DNA of 7,680 bases from the NCBI GenBank assembly GCA_030450335.1, contig JAKDIS010000114.1:1-7680 (forward strand). The letters run 5' to 3'. The position numbers and the translations under genes were made by a program. The notes below the pieces were generated by a model. That model did not search any database. It saw only the letters and a list, made by a program, of their open reading frames with translations, and was not told the origin of the DNA. Position 1 is the first letter of the stretch. Each line of letters begins with the position of its first letter. Source of the stretch: Corynebacterium sp. GTDB taxonomy: Bacteria > Actinomycetota > Actinomycetes > Mycobacteriales > Mycobacteriaceae. Of the stretch, positions 1 through 5,947 are shown piece after piece.

Positions 1-50
1 TCGAGGGCGTCGTAGTCGTAGGGCAGGTCGGGAAGCTCGTAGACAGCCAT
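1..50 (-). CDS. sodA: Fe/Mn superoxide dismutase, N-terminal fragment cut by window edge
   Basis: Only the first 16 codons lie in the window, read on the minus strand from the ATG at 50-48: MAVYELPDLPYDYDAL. This is the characteristic opening of Fe/Mn superoxide dismutases (short tail followed by LPxLPYxYxALEP), and it closely resembles the corynebacterial enzyme start as I remember it. The family converts superoxide to oxygen and hydrogen peroxide in the cytoplasm. A purine-rich ribosome binding site (GGAAGGA, plus-strand positions 60-66) sits about 9 bases upstream of the ATG, supporting this start. The gene is transcribed away from ldh. Catalytic metal ligands are outside the window, so metal preference and completeness cannot be judged. 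The identification rests on 16 residues but these are distinctive. Confidence 0.85.
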   Translation of the reverse strand, partial: MAVYELPDLPYDYDAL

Positions 51-131
51 GGTTGAAGATCCTTCCGTTGCGGGTAATCGTTAATTCCGTCCACCAGTCT
101 GGTCAGTTTCCGGTCCGCTCGCAATGATTTG

Positions 132-157
132 CCTATTGAATCGCTAAGTTCAATAGG
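132..157. promoter_or_regulatory. Perfect 9-bp inverted repeat, candidate ldh operator
   Basis: CCTATTGAA (132-140) and TTCAATAGG (149-157) are exact reverse complements separated by 8 bases. The site lies in the AT-rich part of the sodA/ldh gap, about 130 bases before the ldh start, and two TAnnnT-type -10 candidates fall within it, so bound protein could block ldh transcription. It does not match the GlxR/Crp consensus TGTGA-N6-TCACA or a DtxR box. ldh in C. glutamicum is known to be controlled by sugar- and lactate-responsive repressors (SugR, LldR), but I cannot assign this palindrome to either. It could instead form an RNA hairpin if transcription begins upstream. Confidence 0.55.
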
Positions 158-278
158 AAGAACAAAGGGGATGTGGTCATAAAGGTCTTGCCACCTGCAC
201 CGATCGTGGGGTCGGCGTACCCTGGGGTTCGATTCACGGCGGCACGCTCGCACCGACTGACACCCACCAGCACCCGAC

Positions 279-283
279 AGGAG
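279..283 (+). promoter_or_regulatory. Ribosome binding site fixing the ldh start
   Basis: AGGAG lies 6 bases before the ATG at 290. This placement is ideal for a Shine-Dalgarno sequence and decides in favour of the ATG at 290 over the upstream in-frame GTG at 173. Confidence 0.75.
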
Positions 284-289
284 CAGCCC

Positions 290-1255
290 ATGAGAGCCAG
301 CACAGGTACGAGGATCGTTCTGATCGGCGCGGGGGACGTGGGCGTGGCCTACGCCTACGCGTTGGTGAACCAGGGGCTCTGCGACCACCTGGTCATCATC
401 GACGTCGACGAGCGCAAGACCTGGGGCCACGTCCAGGACCTCAACCACGCCGTCCCGTGGTCCGGCCACGGCACGCGGGTGTCCCAGGGCGACTACTCCG
501 ACTGCGCGGACGCCTCCATCGTGTGCATCTGCGCCGGCGCGGCCCAGAAGCCCGGGGAGACCCGCCTGGACCTCGTGGGCAAGAACGTGTCGATCTTCCG
601 CGACATCGTGGGCAAGGTGCGTGATTCCGGGTTCGACGGCGTCTACCTGGTCGCCTCCAACCCGGTGGACATCCTGTCCTACGCCACCTGGCGGATCGCC
701 GGGGTGCCGTCGAACCAGGTCATCGGGTCCGGCACGGTGCTGGACACCGCCCGGTTCCGGTCCGCCCTCGGCGAGTACTTCCAGGTGTCGCCGACCTCGG
801 TGCACGCTTACGTCATCGGTGAGCACGGCGACACCGAACTGCCCGTCCTGTCGGCGGGCAGCGTCGCCGGCGTCCCGCTGCCGGCGCGACTGGCGCAGGC
901 GCCGGACGGTGGGGACAGCGTGGCGGAGATCTTCCGCCGCACCCGCGACGCCGCCTACGAGATCATCAACGCCAAGGGCTCCACCAGCTTCGGCATCGGC
1001 GTGGGCATGGCGCGGATCAGCCGCGCGGTGCTACGCAACGAGGACGTCGTCCTGCCGGTCTCCGCGCTGGTGGACGGCCAGTACGGTCGCGGGGACGCCC
1101 CGGCGCTGTACATCGGCACCCCGGCGGTGGTGAACAACCGCGGTATCCGCGAGGTCGTCGAACTCGACCTCGACGACACCGAGCAGGAGCAGTTCGACGC
1201 CTCCGCCGGCACCCTGCAGCAGGTCATGACGGACGCCGGGGTCTTCGAGCTGTAA
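290..1255 (+). CDS. ldh: L-lactate dehydrogenase
   Basis: NAD-dependent L-lactate dehydrogenase, a cytoplasmic enzyme that reduces pyruvate to L-lactate and reoxidises NADH under oxygen limitation. The product is 321 residues, normal for the family. The Rossmann motif GAGDVG is at 13-18, with the NAD-ribose aspartate D38. The substrate loop QKPGETR spans 86-92; Gln86 is the residue that distinguishes lactate from malate dehydrogenases, and Arg92 polarises the keto group. SNP at 123-125, the D152/R155 pair and GEHGD with catalytic His179 complete the active site. KGSTSFGIG follows near 260. The sequence is strikingly similar to C. glutamicum LDH. The start was chosen from the AGGAG at 279-283 and from where family homology begins. 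It is a single-gene unit running into the patatin gene 6 bp away, with no visible terminator between them. Confidence 0.96.
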   Translation: MRASTGTRIVLIGAGDVGVAYAYALVNQGLCDHLVIIDVDERKTWGHVQDLNHAVPWSGHGTRVSQGDYSDCADASIVCICAGAAQKPGETRLDLVGKNVSIFRDIVGKVRDSGFDGVYLVASNPVDILSYATWRIAGVPSNQVIGSGTVLDTARFRSALGEYFQVSPTSVHAYVIGEHGDTELPVLSAGSVAGVPLPARLAQAPDGGDSVAEIFRRTRDAAYEIINAKGSTSFGIGVGMARISRAVLRNEDVVLPVSALVDGQYGRGDAPALYIGTPAVVNNRGIREVVELDLDDTEQEQFDASAGTLQQVMTDAGVFEL

Positions 1256-1261
1256 ACACCG

Positions 1262-2206
1262 TCAGACCCGCAGGAACCGCCGGATCAGCGGCATCTCCTC
1301 ACGCGCCTGGGCGAGCCCGGCCTCGTAGGTCTCCGCCAGCTCGTTGAGCTTGCGGGTGCCGTTGCCCAGGGGCATGCGGTGCGGGGCGAAGATATAGGCC
1401 TTGCCGCGGCGTTCCTGCTCGAAGATCCAGTCGCGTGTGCGGTTGTAGCGGGCGTGCCGGTCCAGCATCGACTGCGCCAACGCCGGGTACTGCGGGAACG
1501 CCTTCTTCACGAACCAGGTGAACCGGGAGGCGCTCTTGCGGTAGGAGCGGGTGCGGGTCATGACCACGAGGAACCGGTCGAAGCCCTCCATCTCGATCGC
1601 GGAGTCCACCGGGATGCCCCCGGTGGAGCCGAAGGCGCCGTCGAAGTAGGTCTCCGTGCCGATCTTCGTCGGCGGCATGACGATCGGCAGCGACGCCGAG
1701 GCGCGGGCGTGCCGCAGGAAGTCGTCCAAGCCGTTCATGTCCTCGCGCGACCAGTGCACGGTCTCACCGCTGCGCCCGTTGAACCCGGAGATCCGGAAGT
1801 TGCCGGGGCTGGCCTTGATGGCGTCCCAGTCGGGGACCATGCTGCGGTCCTCGACCTGGGCGTCGGGACCGAAGATGTAGCGGGCGTTGAAGAACCCGTC
1901 GCCGCGCAGGAACGGGCGGATGCCGCCGAACAGGGGGTCGCCGGGGAACACGGTGAAGTAGTCGCGGGCCAGGCGGGTGTCCTTGGACAGGTAGGTGGCC
2001 ACGTGCACCGCGGAGGCGGAGTTGCCGTAGGCCCAGTCGAACTGGATCCCCTCCTCCAGCAGTGCCTGCACCATCGCCGAGGAGAACGCCGCGCGCATCG
2101 CCCCGCCCTCGAAGACCAGGGCGGTGTCGCTGACCGACCTGCTCGGGACGCCCCGTCCCTGCCCCACTCCCGGCGTGGGGCGGGCGACTGCCGGATAATC
2201 TTCCAC
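1262..2206 (-). CDS. Patatin-like phospholipase family protein
   Basis: A 314-residue patatin-like acyl hydrolase, expected to cleave acyl chains from phospholipids or related esters using a Ser-Asp dyad. Visible elements: oxyanion motif EGGAMR at 33-38, nucleophile elbow GNSAS at 61-65 with Ser63, and YFDGA at 187-191 with Asp189. The C-terminal third has no recognised catalytic motif and resembles the tail of the bacterial YjjU-like group. The elbow departs from the usual GxSxG because the last glycine is Ser65. No signal peptide or membrane segment is seen, so it is probably cytoplasmic. The start is GTG at 2206-2204, chosen because a TACTAT hexamer lies 8 bases upstream, consistent with a leaderless mRNA. 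The next in-frame start is GTG at 2167-2165. Residues 1-27 are outside the domain and coded by hairpin-forming DNA. It is divergent from the phosphodiesterase gene. Confidence 0.88.
   Translation of the reverse strand: MEDYPAVARPTPGVGQGRGVPSRSVSDTALVFEGGAMRAAFSSAMVQALLEEGIQFDWAYGNSASAVHVATYLSKDTRLARDYFTVFPGDPLFGGIRPFLRGDGFFNARYIFGPDAQVEDRSMVPDWDAIKASPGNFRISGFNGRSGETVHWSREDMNGLDDFLRHARASASLPIVMPPTKIGTETYFDGAFGSTGGIPVDSAIEMEGFDRFLVVMTRTRSYRKSASRFTWFVKKAFPQYPALAQSMLDRHARYNRTRDWIFEQERRGKAYIFAPHRMPLGNGTRKLNELAETYEAGLAQAREEMPLIRRFLRV
2145..2181. repeat. Two adjacent GC-rich hairpins at the 5' end of the patatin gene
   Basis: GGGACG (2145-2150) and CGTCCC (2154-2159) form a perfect 6-bp stem with a 3-base loop. 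One base further, GCCCCAC (2161-2167) and GTGGGGC (2175-2181) form a perfect 7-bp stem with a 7-base loop. On the patatin mRNA they lie about 25-62 bases after the GTG start, within the non-conserved N-terminal stretch, and the alternative GTG start is inside the first one. They could affect translation initiation or early elongation. Chance formation in GC-rich coding DNA is possible. Confidence 0.5.
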
Positions 2207-2214
2207 GGGAATTC

Positions 2215-2220
2215 ATAGTA
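2215..2220 (-). promoter_or_regulatory. Predicted -10 element of the patatin gene (leaderless)
   Basis: Read on the minus strand this is TACTAT, a good match to the corynebacterial -10 consensus TAnnnT. Eight bases separate it from the GTG at 2206, so transcription would begin at or beside the start codon. There is no Shine-Dalgarno sequence before that GTG, which fits a leaderless message. No clear -35 is seen. Confidence 0.55.
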
Positions 2221-2254
2221 CAGGGCTGACGGCGGCACCACCGTGGGTATCGGG

Positions 2255-2261
2255 TAACAAT
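2255..2261 (+). promoter_or_regulatory. Predicted -10 region of the phosphodiesterase gene (leaderless)
   Basis: TAACAAT lies 6 bases before the GTG at 2268. It matches the -10 consensus imperfectly, but its position would start the transcript on the GTG. The GGGGG immediately before the start codon is too close to act as a ribosome binding site. Confidence 0.4.
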
Positions 2262-2267
2262 GGGGGC

Positions 2268-3026
2268 GTGAAGATCATCGCGCACCGTGGGGCGAGCGGT
2301 TACCGCCCCGAGCTCACCCTGGCAGCCTACGAACTCGCCGTGGAGCTCGGCGCCGACGGCCTGGAGGGCGACGTCCGGCTCACCGCCGACGGGGTGCCCG
2401 TCGTCATCCACGACGCCACCGTGGACCGCACGTCCGACGGCACCGGCACCGTGGTGAACATGACGCTGGCGCAGCTGCGGGAGGTCAACGTGGGCACCAC
2501 GCAGCGTCCCCAGCAGGTCCCGACCCTGCGCGAGTTGCTGGAGTTCGTGCGCGACGCGCGCACCGCGACGTACCGTCCCGAACTCTTCGTGGAGACCAAA
2601 CGCCTCGGCAGTGCCGGTGAGCGCGACGGCCGCCTGGAGGCCGCGGTGAACCGCGAGCTGCACGCCACCGGCCTGGCGCAGGAGGACGCCGGGGTGCACC
2701 TGATCTCCTTCGACCACGGTTCCCTCGCCCGCTTCGCCGCGCTCAACCCGCAGATCCCGCGGATCTACCTGCGCAAGGAGTACCGGATGTGGCGTCTGGC
2801 GAAGCACCTGGAGCCCGCCGGCGTGGCGCAGTGCCAGGGGTTCTCCGTCGCGCGCGCCCGGCAGGCGCCGCAGGACGTCGCCGGCGTCGGTGACTCCACC
2901 TACGTGTTCACCGCCAACCGGCAGGACGACCTGCTGTGGCTGCACCGTCACGGTGTGCGGTGGGCCGCCACGGACTACCCGGACCGCGCGCGTGAGACGC
3001 TGCGCGGCGCGGTGGCCCTGCGGTAG
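2268..3026 (+). CDS. Glycerophosphodiester phosphodiesterase (GDPD family)
   Basis: A 252-residue cytoplasmic GDPD-family enzyme, expected to hydrolyse deacylated phospholipid head groups (glycerophosphodiesters) to sn-glycerol-3-phosphate and an alcohol. The family signature begins at the N-terminus: IAHRGASGYRPE with His6 and Arg7, then LEGDVRLTADG with metal-ligand candidates Glu33 and Asp35, and VIHDATVDRTS with the second catalytic histidine, His48. VETK at 108-111 and a C-terminal WAATDYP motif (the usual VNTDYP-like segment) complete the barrel. The common PENT tetrapeptide reads PELT here. No signal peptide is present, which separates it from periplasmic GlpQ proteins. The GTG start is the only one that retains the HRG motif near residue 6. 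It resembles the C. glutamicum gene called glpQ2, but orthology is not proven. It is divergent from the patatin-like gene, which could supply its substrate. Confidence 0.93.
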   Translation: MKIIAHRGASGYRPELTLAAYELAVELGADGLEGDVRLTADGVPVVIHDATVDRTSDGTGTVVNMTLAQLREVNVGTTQRPQQVPTLRELLEFVRDARTATYRPELFVETKRLGSAGERDGRLEAAVNRELHATGLAQEDAGVHLISFDHGSLARFAALNPQIPRIYLRKEYRMWRLAKHLEPAGVAQCQGFSVARARQAPQDVAGVGDSTYVFTANRQDDLLWLHRHGVRWAATDYPDRARETLRGAVALR

Positions 3027-3050
3027 CGGCGACCTCGGCGGTGCACCGGC

Positions 3051-3056
3051 TAGACT
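3051..3056 (+). promoter_or_regulatory. Predicted -10 element of the DUF5926 gene (leaderless)
   Basis: TAGACT matches TAnnnT and ends 7 bases before the GTG at 3064, the spacing expected when transcription begins on the start codon. No ribosome binding site precedes that GTG. This implies a promoter of its own in the 37-bp gap after the phosphodiesterase gene, in addition to any read-through. Confidence 0.6.
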
Positions 3057-3063
3057 GTGCCCC

Positions 3064-4008
3064 GTGGCTAAGAAGAACAGGAAGAACCAGAACCAGGACG
3101 ACCTGCCGGAGGGCATGAGCCGCCGGCAGGCGAAGCTCGCCAAGCGCGCCGCCGAGCGTGCCGCGCTCGAACGCGACCCGCGCCCGTACGACGGGTTCGC
3201 CGCCGAGGCCGACCTGATCGCGCTGCAGGAGTTCGTCCCCTCGGCCCTTTTCACCGCCGAGACCGTGGCGGACGCCGGCTTCACCCGCCCGGTGACGGTG
3301 TGCACCGTCCTGCCGGGTGCGGCGGCGGCCCTCGTCCGCGCCGAGGAGGAGGGTGGCGAGGCGCTCGTCGCCCTGCAGACCCAGCACCGTGGCGACAACC
3401 CCAACCGCGACCTCGCCTTCGCGCTGAACTGGGTGAAGGACGCGGAGCCGGGCACCAGCCTGGACGTGGCCGTCGCCGACGGCTCCGAGCCCGCACTGGC
3501 GGACCTGCTCGTCGCCGGGCAGACCCCGTCCATCGAGGTCCGTGAGGACTTCAACTGGTGGCTCACCGAGGACCAGCGGGCCAACCCGCAGGTCGTGGCG
3601 ACCCTCGACCAGGCGAACGCCTCGGTGCTGCCGAGCGTGCGTGTGGACGTCGACGTCACCGGTGCCGCCTGGTGGATCGACCCGGGCGAGAAGGCCCACA
3701 TCCGCTGGGTGCGTCCGGAGACCGAGGCACAGCTGCTGCCCGCCCTGGCGCGCGTGCACGCCGCCGGCCAGCTCAACCTGGGTGAGGACACCCGCTTCGC
3801 CGGTGTCTTCCGCACCCACGGCATCCTCGTGCCGGTCTTCGACCTGGACAACACCGTGGACGCCTCCGAGTTCGCCGCCCCGCTCAAGGAGCTGGACGAG
3901 CGGATCGGTGCCGCCCTGACCGAGCTCTCCGGGGACTCCTCGCCGCTGACCGGTGAGGAGCAGAAGTCGCGTCAGACGATCGTCGCCCGCGAGGTCACGA
4001 TCCGCTGA
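3064..4008 (+). CDS. DUF5926 family protein, function unknown
   Basis: A 314-residue protein that I assign to DUF5926, an actinobacterial family of unknown function sometimes mislabelled as a topoisomerase or SecA-related protein. The first 40 residues are strongly basic and polar (MAKKNRKNQNQ, then a predicted helix rich in Arg, Lys and Ala), suggesting nucleic-acid or ribosome contact, which is inference only. The typical PYDGFAAEADLIALQEFVPSA segment follows at 41-61, then mixed alpha/beta sequence with several Trp residues (FNWW, AWWIDPG). No Cys-rich SEC-C motif, signal peptide or membrane helix is present. The start is the GTG at 3064, because the TAGACT hexamer is correctly placed for a leaderless mRNA and the MAKK opening is usual for the family. 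tpx follows 27 bp after the stop and may be co-transcribed. Confidence 0.85.
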   Translation: MAKKNRKNQNQDDLPEGMSRRQAKLAKRAAERAALERDPRPYDGFAAEADLIALQEFVPSALFTAETVADAGFTRPVTVCTVLPGAAAALVRAEEEGGEALVALQTQHRGDNPNRDLAFALNWVKDAEPGTSLDVAVADGSEPALADLLVAGQTPSIEVREDFNWWLTEDQRANPQVVATLDQANASVLPSVRVDVDVTGAAWWIDPGEKAHIRWVRPETEAQLLPALARVHAAGQLNLGEDTRFAGVFRTHGILVPVFDLDNTVDASEFAAPLKELDERIGAALTELSGDSSPLTGEEQKSRQTIVAREVTIR

Positions 4009-4012
4009 CGGG

Positions 4013-4018
4013 CATTCT
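4013..4018 (+). promoter_or_regulatory. Possible -10 element for tpx
   Basis: CATTCT keeps the two most conserved -10 positions (A at 2, T at 6) and lies 8 bases before an ATG at 4027, in the short gap after DUF5926. It could drive tpx separately, with transcription starting near 4025-4027. No -35 is recognisable. Confidence 0.35.
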
Positions 4019-4035
4019 GTGCCACCATGGGTGGC

Positions 4036-4533
4036 ATGGCTGATACCGCATTCCAAGGAACCCCCGCCCACACCGTCGGTGACCTGCCCGCAGTCGGCGA
4101 GCAGGCCCCGAACTTCACCACCGTCTCCGCAGAGCTCAAGGACGTCAACGGCGACTCCCTGCGCGGCAGGCGCGTGGTGCTCAACATCTTCCCCTCGGTG
4201 GACACCGGCGTGTGCGCCGCCTCCGAGCGTGAGTTCAACAAGCGCGCCGCCGGGCTGGAGAACACCGCCGTGGTGTCCGTCTCCAAGGACCTCCCCTTCG
4301 CCCTGGGCCGCTTCTGCGCCGCGGAGGGCATCGAGAATGTCGAGGCGACCTCGGCGTTCCGTTCCTCCTTCGGCGAGGACTTCGGCGTGACCCTCACCGA
4401 CTCCCCGCTGGCCGGCCTGCTGGGCCGCGCCGTGCTGGTGCTGGACGCCGAGGGTACCGTCCTGCACTCGCAGCTCGTCCCGGAGATCACCACCGAGCCG
4501 GACTACGACGCCGCCCTCGCCGTCCTGAACTGA
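4036..4533 (+). CDS. tpx: Thiol peroxidase (Tpx, atypical 2-Cys peroxiredoxin)
   Basis: A 165-residue Tpx peroxiredoxin that reduces hydrogen peroxide and organic peroxides in the cytoplasm, recycled by thioredoxin. With the ATG at 4036 as residue 1, [12 protein letters not shown] carries the peroxidatic Cys60 with Thr57, RFCAAEG carries the resolving Cys94, and Arg131 (LLGRA) completes the active site. The spacing and the C-terminal [13 protein letters not shown] block agree with the E. coli and M. tuberculosis enzymes. This start puts MADTAFQG level with the M. tuberculosis MAQITLRG opening. An ATG 9 bases earlier (4027) would add MGG and suits a leaderless transcript from CATTCT at 4013-4018, so either start is possible. 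The gene ends in the first unit of a 15-bp tandem repeat and converges on the LCP gene 34 bp away. Confidence 0.95.
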   Translation: MADTAFQGTPAHTVGDLPAVGEQAPNFTTVSAELKDVNGDSLRGRRVVLNIFPSVDTGVCAASEREFNKRAAGLENTAVVSVSKDLPFALGRFCAAEGIENVEATSAFRSSFGEDFGVTLTDSPLAGLLGRAVLVLDAEGTVLHSQLVPEITTEPDYDAALAVLN

Positions 4534-4567
4534 GCGGGCTTGAGCTGACCGGACTTGAACTGAACGG
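4524..4567. repeat. Three degenerate 15-bp tandem repeats spanning the tpx stop codon
   Basis: CCTGAACTGAGCGG (4524-4537), CTTGAGCTGACCGG (4539-4552) and CTTGAACTGAACGG (4554-4567) recur with a period of exactly 15 bases. Units 1 and 3 agree at 12 of 14 positions, as do units 2 and 3. The first unit contains the last two codons and the TGA of tpx; the other two fill the rest of the gap up to the LCP stop codon. The pattern suggests duplication of the tpx 3' end after its stop. Confidence 0.75.
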
Positions 4568-4572
4568 TCAGC
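4544..4572. terminator. Inverted repeat between convergent tpx and LCP genes, possible bidirectional terminator
   Basis: GCTGACC (4544-4550) and GGTCAGC (4566-4572) are perfect reverse complements with a 15-base loop, placed between two convergent stop codons and running 5 bases into the LCP 3' end. There is no U-tract on either side and the stem is short, so intrinsic termination is doubtful. The stem may be a by-product of the overlapping tandem repeat. Confidence 0.25.
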
Positions 4573-5899
4573 GCATGTCGCTGAACAGCTCCTCGGCGGC
4601 CTCGTCGTCCCAGAGCACCACGCTGCCGGCGTCGGTGTCGGCGAAGCCGCCGACGGGCACGGTCTGCTGGTCCGCACCGCGGACCATGCCGAACGCCAGG
4701 CGCGCCAGGTGCCACACGTGGTCGCCCTCGTCCACGGTCAGCGCCTCGGAGAAGGCGTTGATCAGGGGCAACGCCCGGAACGGGTTGGCCAGAGTGCCGA
4801 AGGACCCGACCTTGGAGACCACGGCGCTGAGGAACTCACGCTGGCGCTTCACCCGGTCGAGGTCCCCGTTCGCCGAGGTGTAGCGGGTGCGCACGTAGCC
4901 GAGGGCCGTGGGACCGTCCATCTCCTGGCAGCCGGCCTCCACGTTGAGGCCGGCCATCGGGTCGTCGATGGCCTCGGCGGGGCACAGCTCCACACCGCCG
5001 ACGGCGTCGACGATCTTGCCGAAGCCGCCGAAGCCGATCTCCATGTAGTGGTCCATACGCATGCCGGTGGCCTGTTCCACGGTCTGCTGCAGCAGCTGCG
5101 GGCCGCCGTAGGAGAAGGCGGAGTTGATCTTGTCCTGGCCGTAGCCGGGGACGTCAACGTAGGAGTCGCGGGGGATCGACACCATGGTGGGCTTGCCGCC
5201 GAAGGTGGGGACGTGCACCACGATGATGGTGTCGGTACGCGCACCCTCGTCGGAGAGGTCGCCGGCGGCGTAGCGTTCGCCGTCCTCCTCGCTCATGCCC
5301 ACGCGTGAGTCCGAGCCGACGAGCAGCCAGTTCGTCCCGGAGGTGTTGCCGATGCGTCCCTCGTAGTCGGTGAGGGCGTCGATGCGGTTGATGTGCGAGT
5401 CGACCCACCAGGCGGTGCCGGCGACGACGAGCACGATGACCAGTAGCAACGCGCCGATGATGCGCAGCGGACGGATGCGCCGCTTCTTACGGGGGCGGCG
5501 CGGCTGCGCAGGACGTTCCGCCGGCTCGGCAGGACGCGGCGGCGCCTGTTGCTGGTACGGCTGCTGGTTCTGGTACTGGTTCTGCCGGTACTGCTGGGGC
5601 GGCTGGTAGGGGGCCGCCTGCGGCGGCTGCTCCGGCTGCCGACGGTACTGCGGCGGTTGCGCCGCCGGCTCCTGCCGTGCCTGCGGCGCCTCGTGGCGTC
5701 CGGCGTGCCCGGCGCCGTCCCCGTAGGTGCGGGTGGCGTCCTGCGGGGGCGGGACCGGTGCCGACGACCGGCGGGGGACGGGGCGTCCGTACCTGTCGAG
5801 GATCGGACGGCCGTTCCTGTCGCGGGCGACGGAGTCCCCGGAGGAGTCCCCGGCGGAGTGCCGGGAGCGACCGTCGTTGTCGGGGGAGGTTGGTGACAT
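4568..5899 (-). CDS. LCP (LytR-CpsA-Psr) family cell-wall glycopolymer ligase
   Basis: A 443-residue membrane-anchored LCP protein. The family transfers lipid-linked glycopolymers, such as arabinogalactan in corynebacteria, onto peptidoglycan outside the membrane. Residues 1-134 are a disordered cytoplasmic region rich in Pro, Gln, Tyr and Arg; a basic patch (RRPRKKRRIRPLR, 134-146) precedes one membrane helix at about 147-166. The LCP domain follows: GSDSR (195-199), RTDTI with Asp223, SIPRDSYV with Arg244 and Asp245, QDKINSAFSYGG (255-266), and YVRTRY...DLDRVKRQREF, carrying the conserved Arg and Asp residues. Cys306 and Cys324 could form an extracytoplasmic disulfide. No extra LytR_C domain is present, so it resembles the shorter C. 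glutamicum paralogue (LcpB type) more than LcpA; this is inferred. The ATG at 5899 is supported by TAGTAT 6 bases upstream. Confidence 0.93.
   Translation of the reverse strand: MSPTSPDNDGRSRHSAGDSSGDSVARDRNGRPILDRYGRPVPRRSSAPVPPPQDATRTYGDGAGHAGRHEAPQARQEPAAQPPQYRRQPEQPPQAAPYQPPQQYRQNQYQNQQPYQQQAPPRPAEPAERPAQPRRPRKKRRIRPLRIIGALLLVIVLVVAGTAWWVDSHINRIDALTDYEGRIGNTSGTNWLLVGSDSRVGMSEEDGERYAAGDLSDEGARTDTIIVVHVPTFGGKPTMVSIPRDSYVDVPGYGQDKINSAFSYGGPQLLQQTVEQATGMRMDHYMEIGFGGFGKIVDAVGGVELCPAEAIDDPMAGLNVEAGCQEMDGPTALGYVRTRYTSANGDLDRVKRQREFLSAVVSKVGSFGTLANPFRALPLINAFSEALTVDEGDHVWHLARLAFGMVRGADQQTVPVGGFADTDAGSVVLWDDEAAEELFSDMR
5831..5866. repeat. 12-bp tandem repeat (three units) in the LCP N-terminal coding region
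   Basis: GGAGTCCCCGGA (5831-5842), GGAGTCCCCGGC (5843-5854) and the diverged GGAGTGCCGGGA (5855-5866) are consecutive. They lie in frame and encode a four-residue Ser/Gly/Asp repeat (SAGD, SSGD and flanks) around residues 12-23 of the disordered tail. Length variation here would be tolerated by the reading frame. Confidence 0.7.
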
Positions 5900-5905
5900 G
5901 GGGAC

Positions 5906-5911
5906 ATACTA
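5906..5911 (-). promoter_or_regulatory. Predicted -10 element of the LCP gene (leaderless)
   Basis: Read on the minus strand this is TAGTAT, matching TAnnnT, with 6 bases (GTCCCC) before the ATG at 5899. Transcription would begin on the ATG. No Shine-Dalgarno sequence is seen. Confidence 0.6.
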
Positions 5912-5941
5912 CGGGCTGGAGGGGTCGAAAACGGAGTCCAG

Positions 5942-5947
5942 TAGGAT
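5942..5947 (+). promoter_or_regulatory. Predicted -10 element or ribosome binding site of the SdpI-like gene
   Basis: TAGGAT fits TAnnnT and is 7 bases before the ATG at 5955, allowing a leaderless start. The AGGA inside it (5943-5946) is also an acceptable Shine-Dalgarno sequence at 8 bases, so the two readings compete. Confidence 0.45.

Larger units (their letters stand above)
51..289. other. Divergent intergenic region between sodA and ldh
   Basis: This 239-bp gap holds the control regions of two genes read in opposite directions. Its left half (about 75-160) is clearly more AT-rich than the flanking genes and contains the 132-157 inverted repeat. Candidate -10 hexamers for ldh are TATTGA at 134-139 and TAAGTT at 145-150, both inside that repeat, and TACCCT at 218-223; none has a convincing TTGACA-like -35 at proper spacing. 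For sodA, TAACGA around 83-78 on the minus strand is a weak candidate. An in-frame GTG at 173 would extend ldh by 39 residues, but those residues do not resemble the family and precede the good ribosome binding site at 279-283. Confidence 0.6.

Noticed and set aside
93..103. Small palindrome ACCAG-T-CTGGT between sodA and ldh
   Set aside because: Only 5 bp per arm; expected by chance and not clearly placed relative to a promoter.
173..289. N-terminal extension of ldh from the GTG at 173
   Set aside because: The extra 39 residues have no family similarity and the ATG at 290 has an ideal AGGAG.
1379..2218. 279-codon plus-strand frame opposite the patatin gene
   Set aside because: Its translation is repetitive Val/Gly/Ala/Glu/His and mirrors the opposite strand; the patatin motifs are on the minus strand.
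1764..3887. Very long open frame on the minus strand (707 codons)
   Set aside because: It crosses the patatin gene, the phosphodiesterase and DUF5926 in other frames, with low-complexity Arg/Ala/Gly/Ser composition typical of GC-rich shadow frames and no recognisable domain.
2908..4677. 589-codon open frame on the minus strand
   Set aside because: It is antisense to DUF5926 and tpx, both supported by family motifs, and its translation is Gly/Val/Arg/His-rich without family character.
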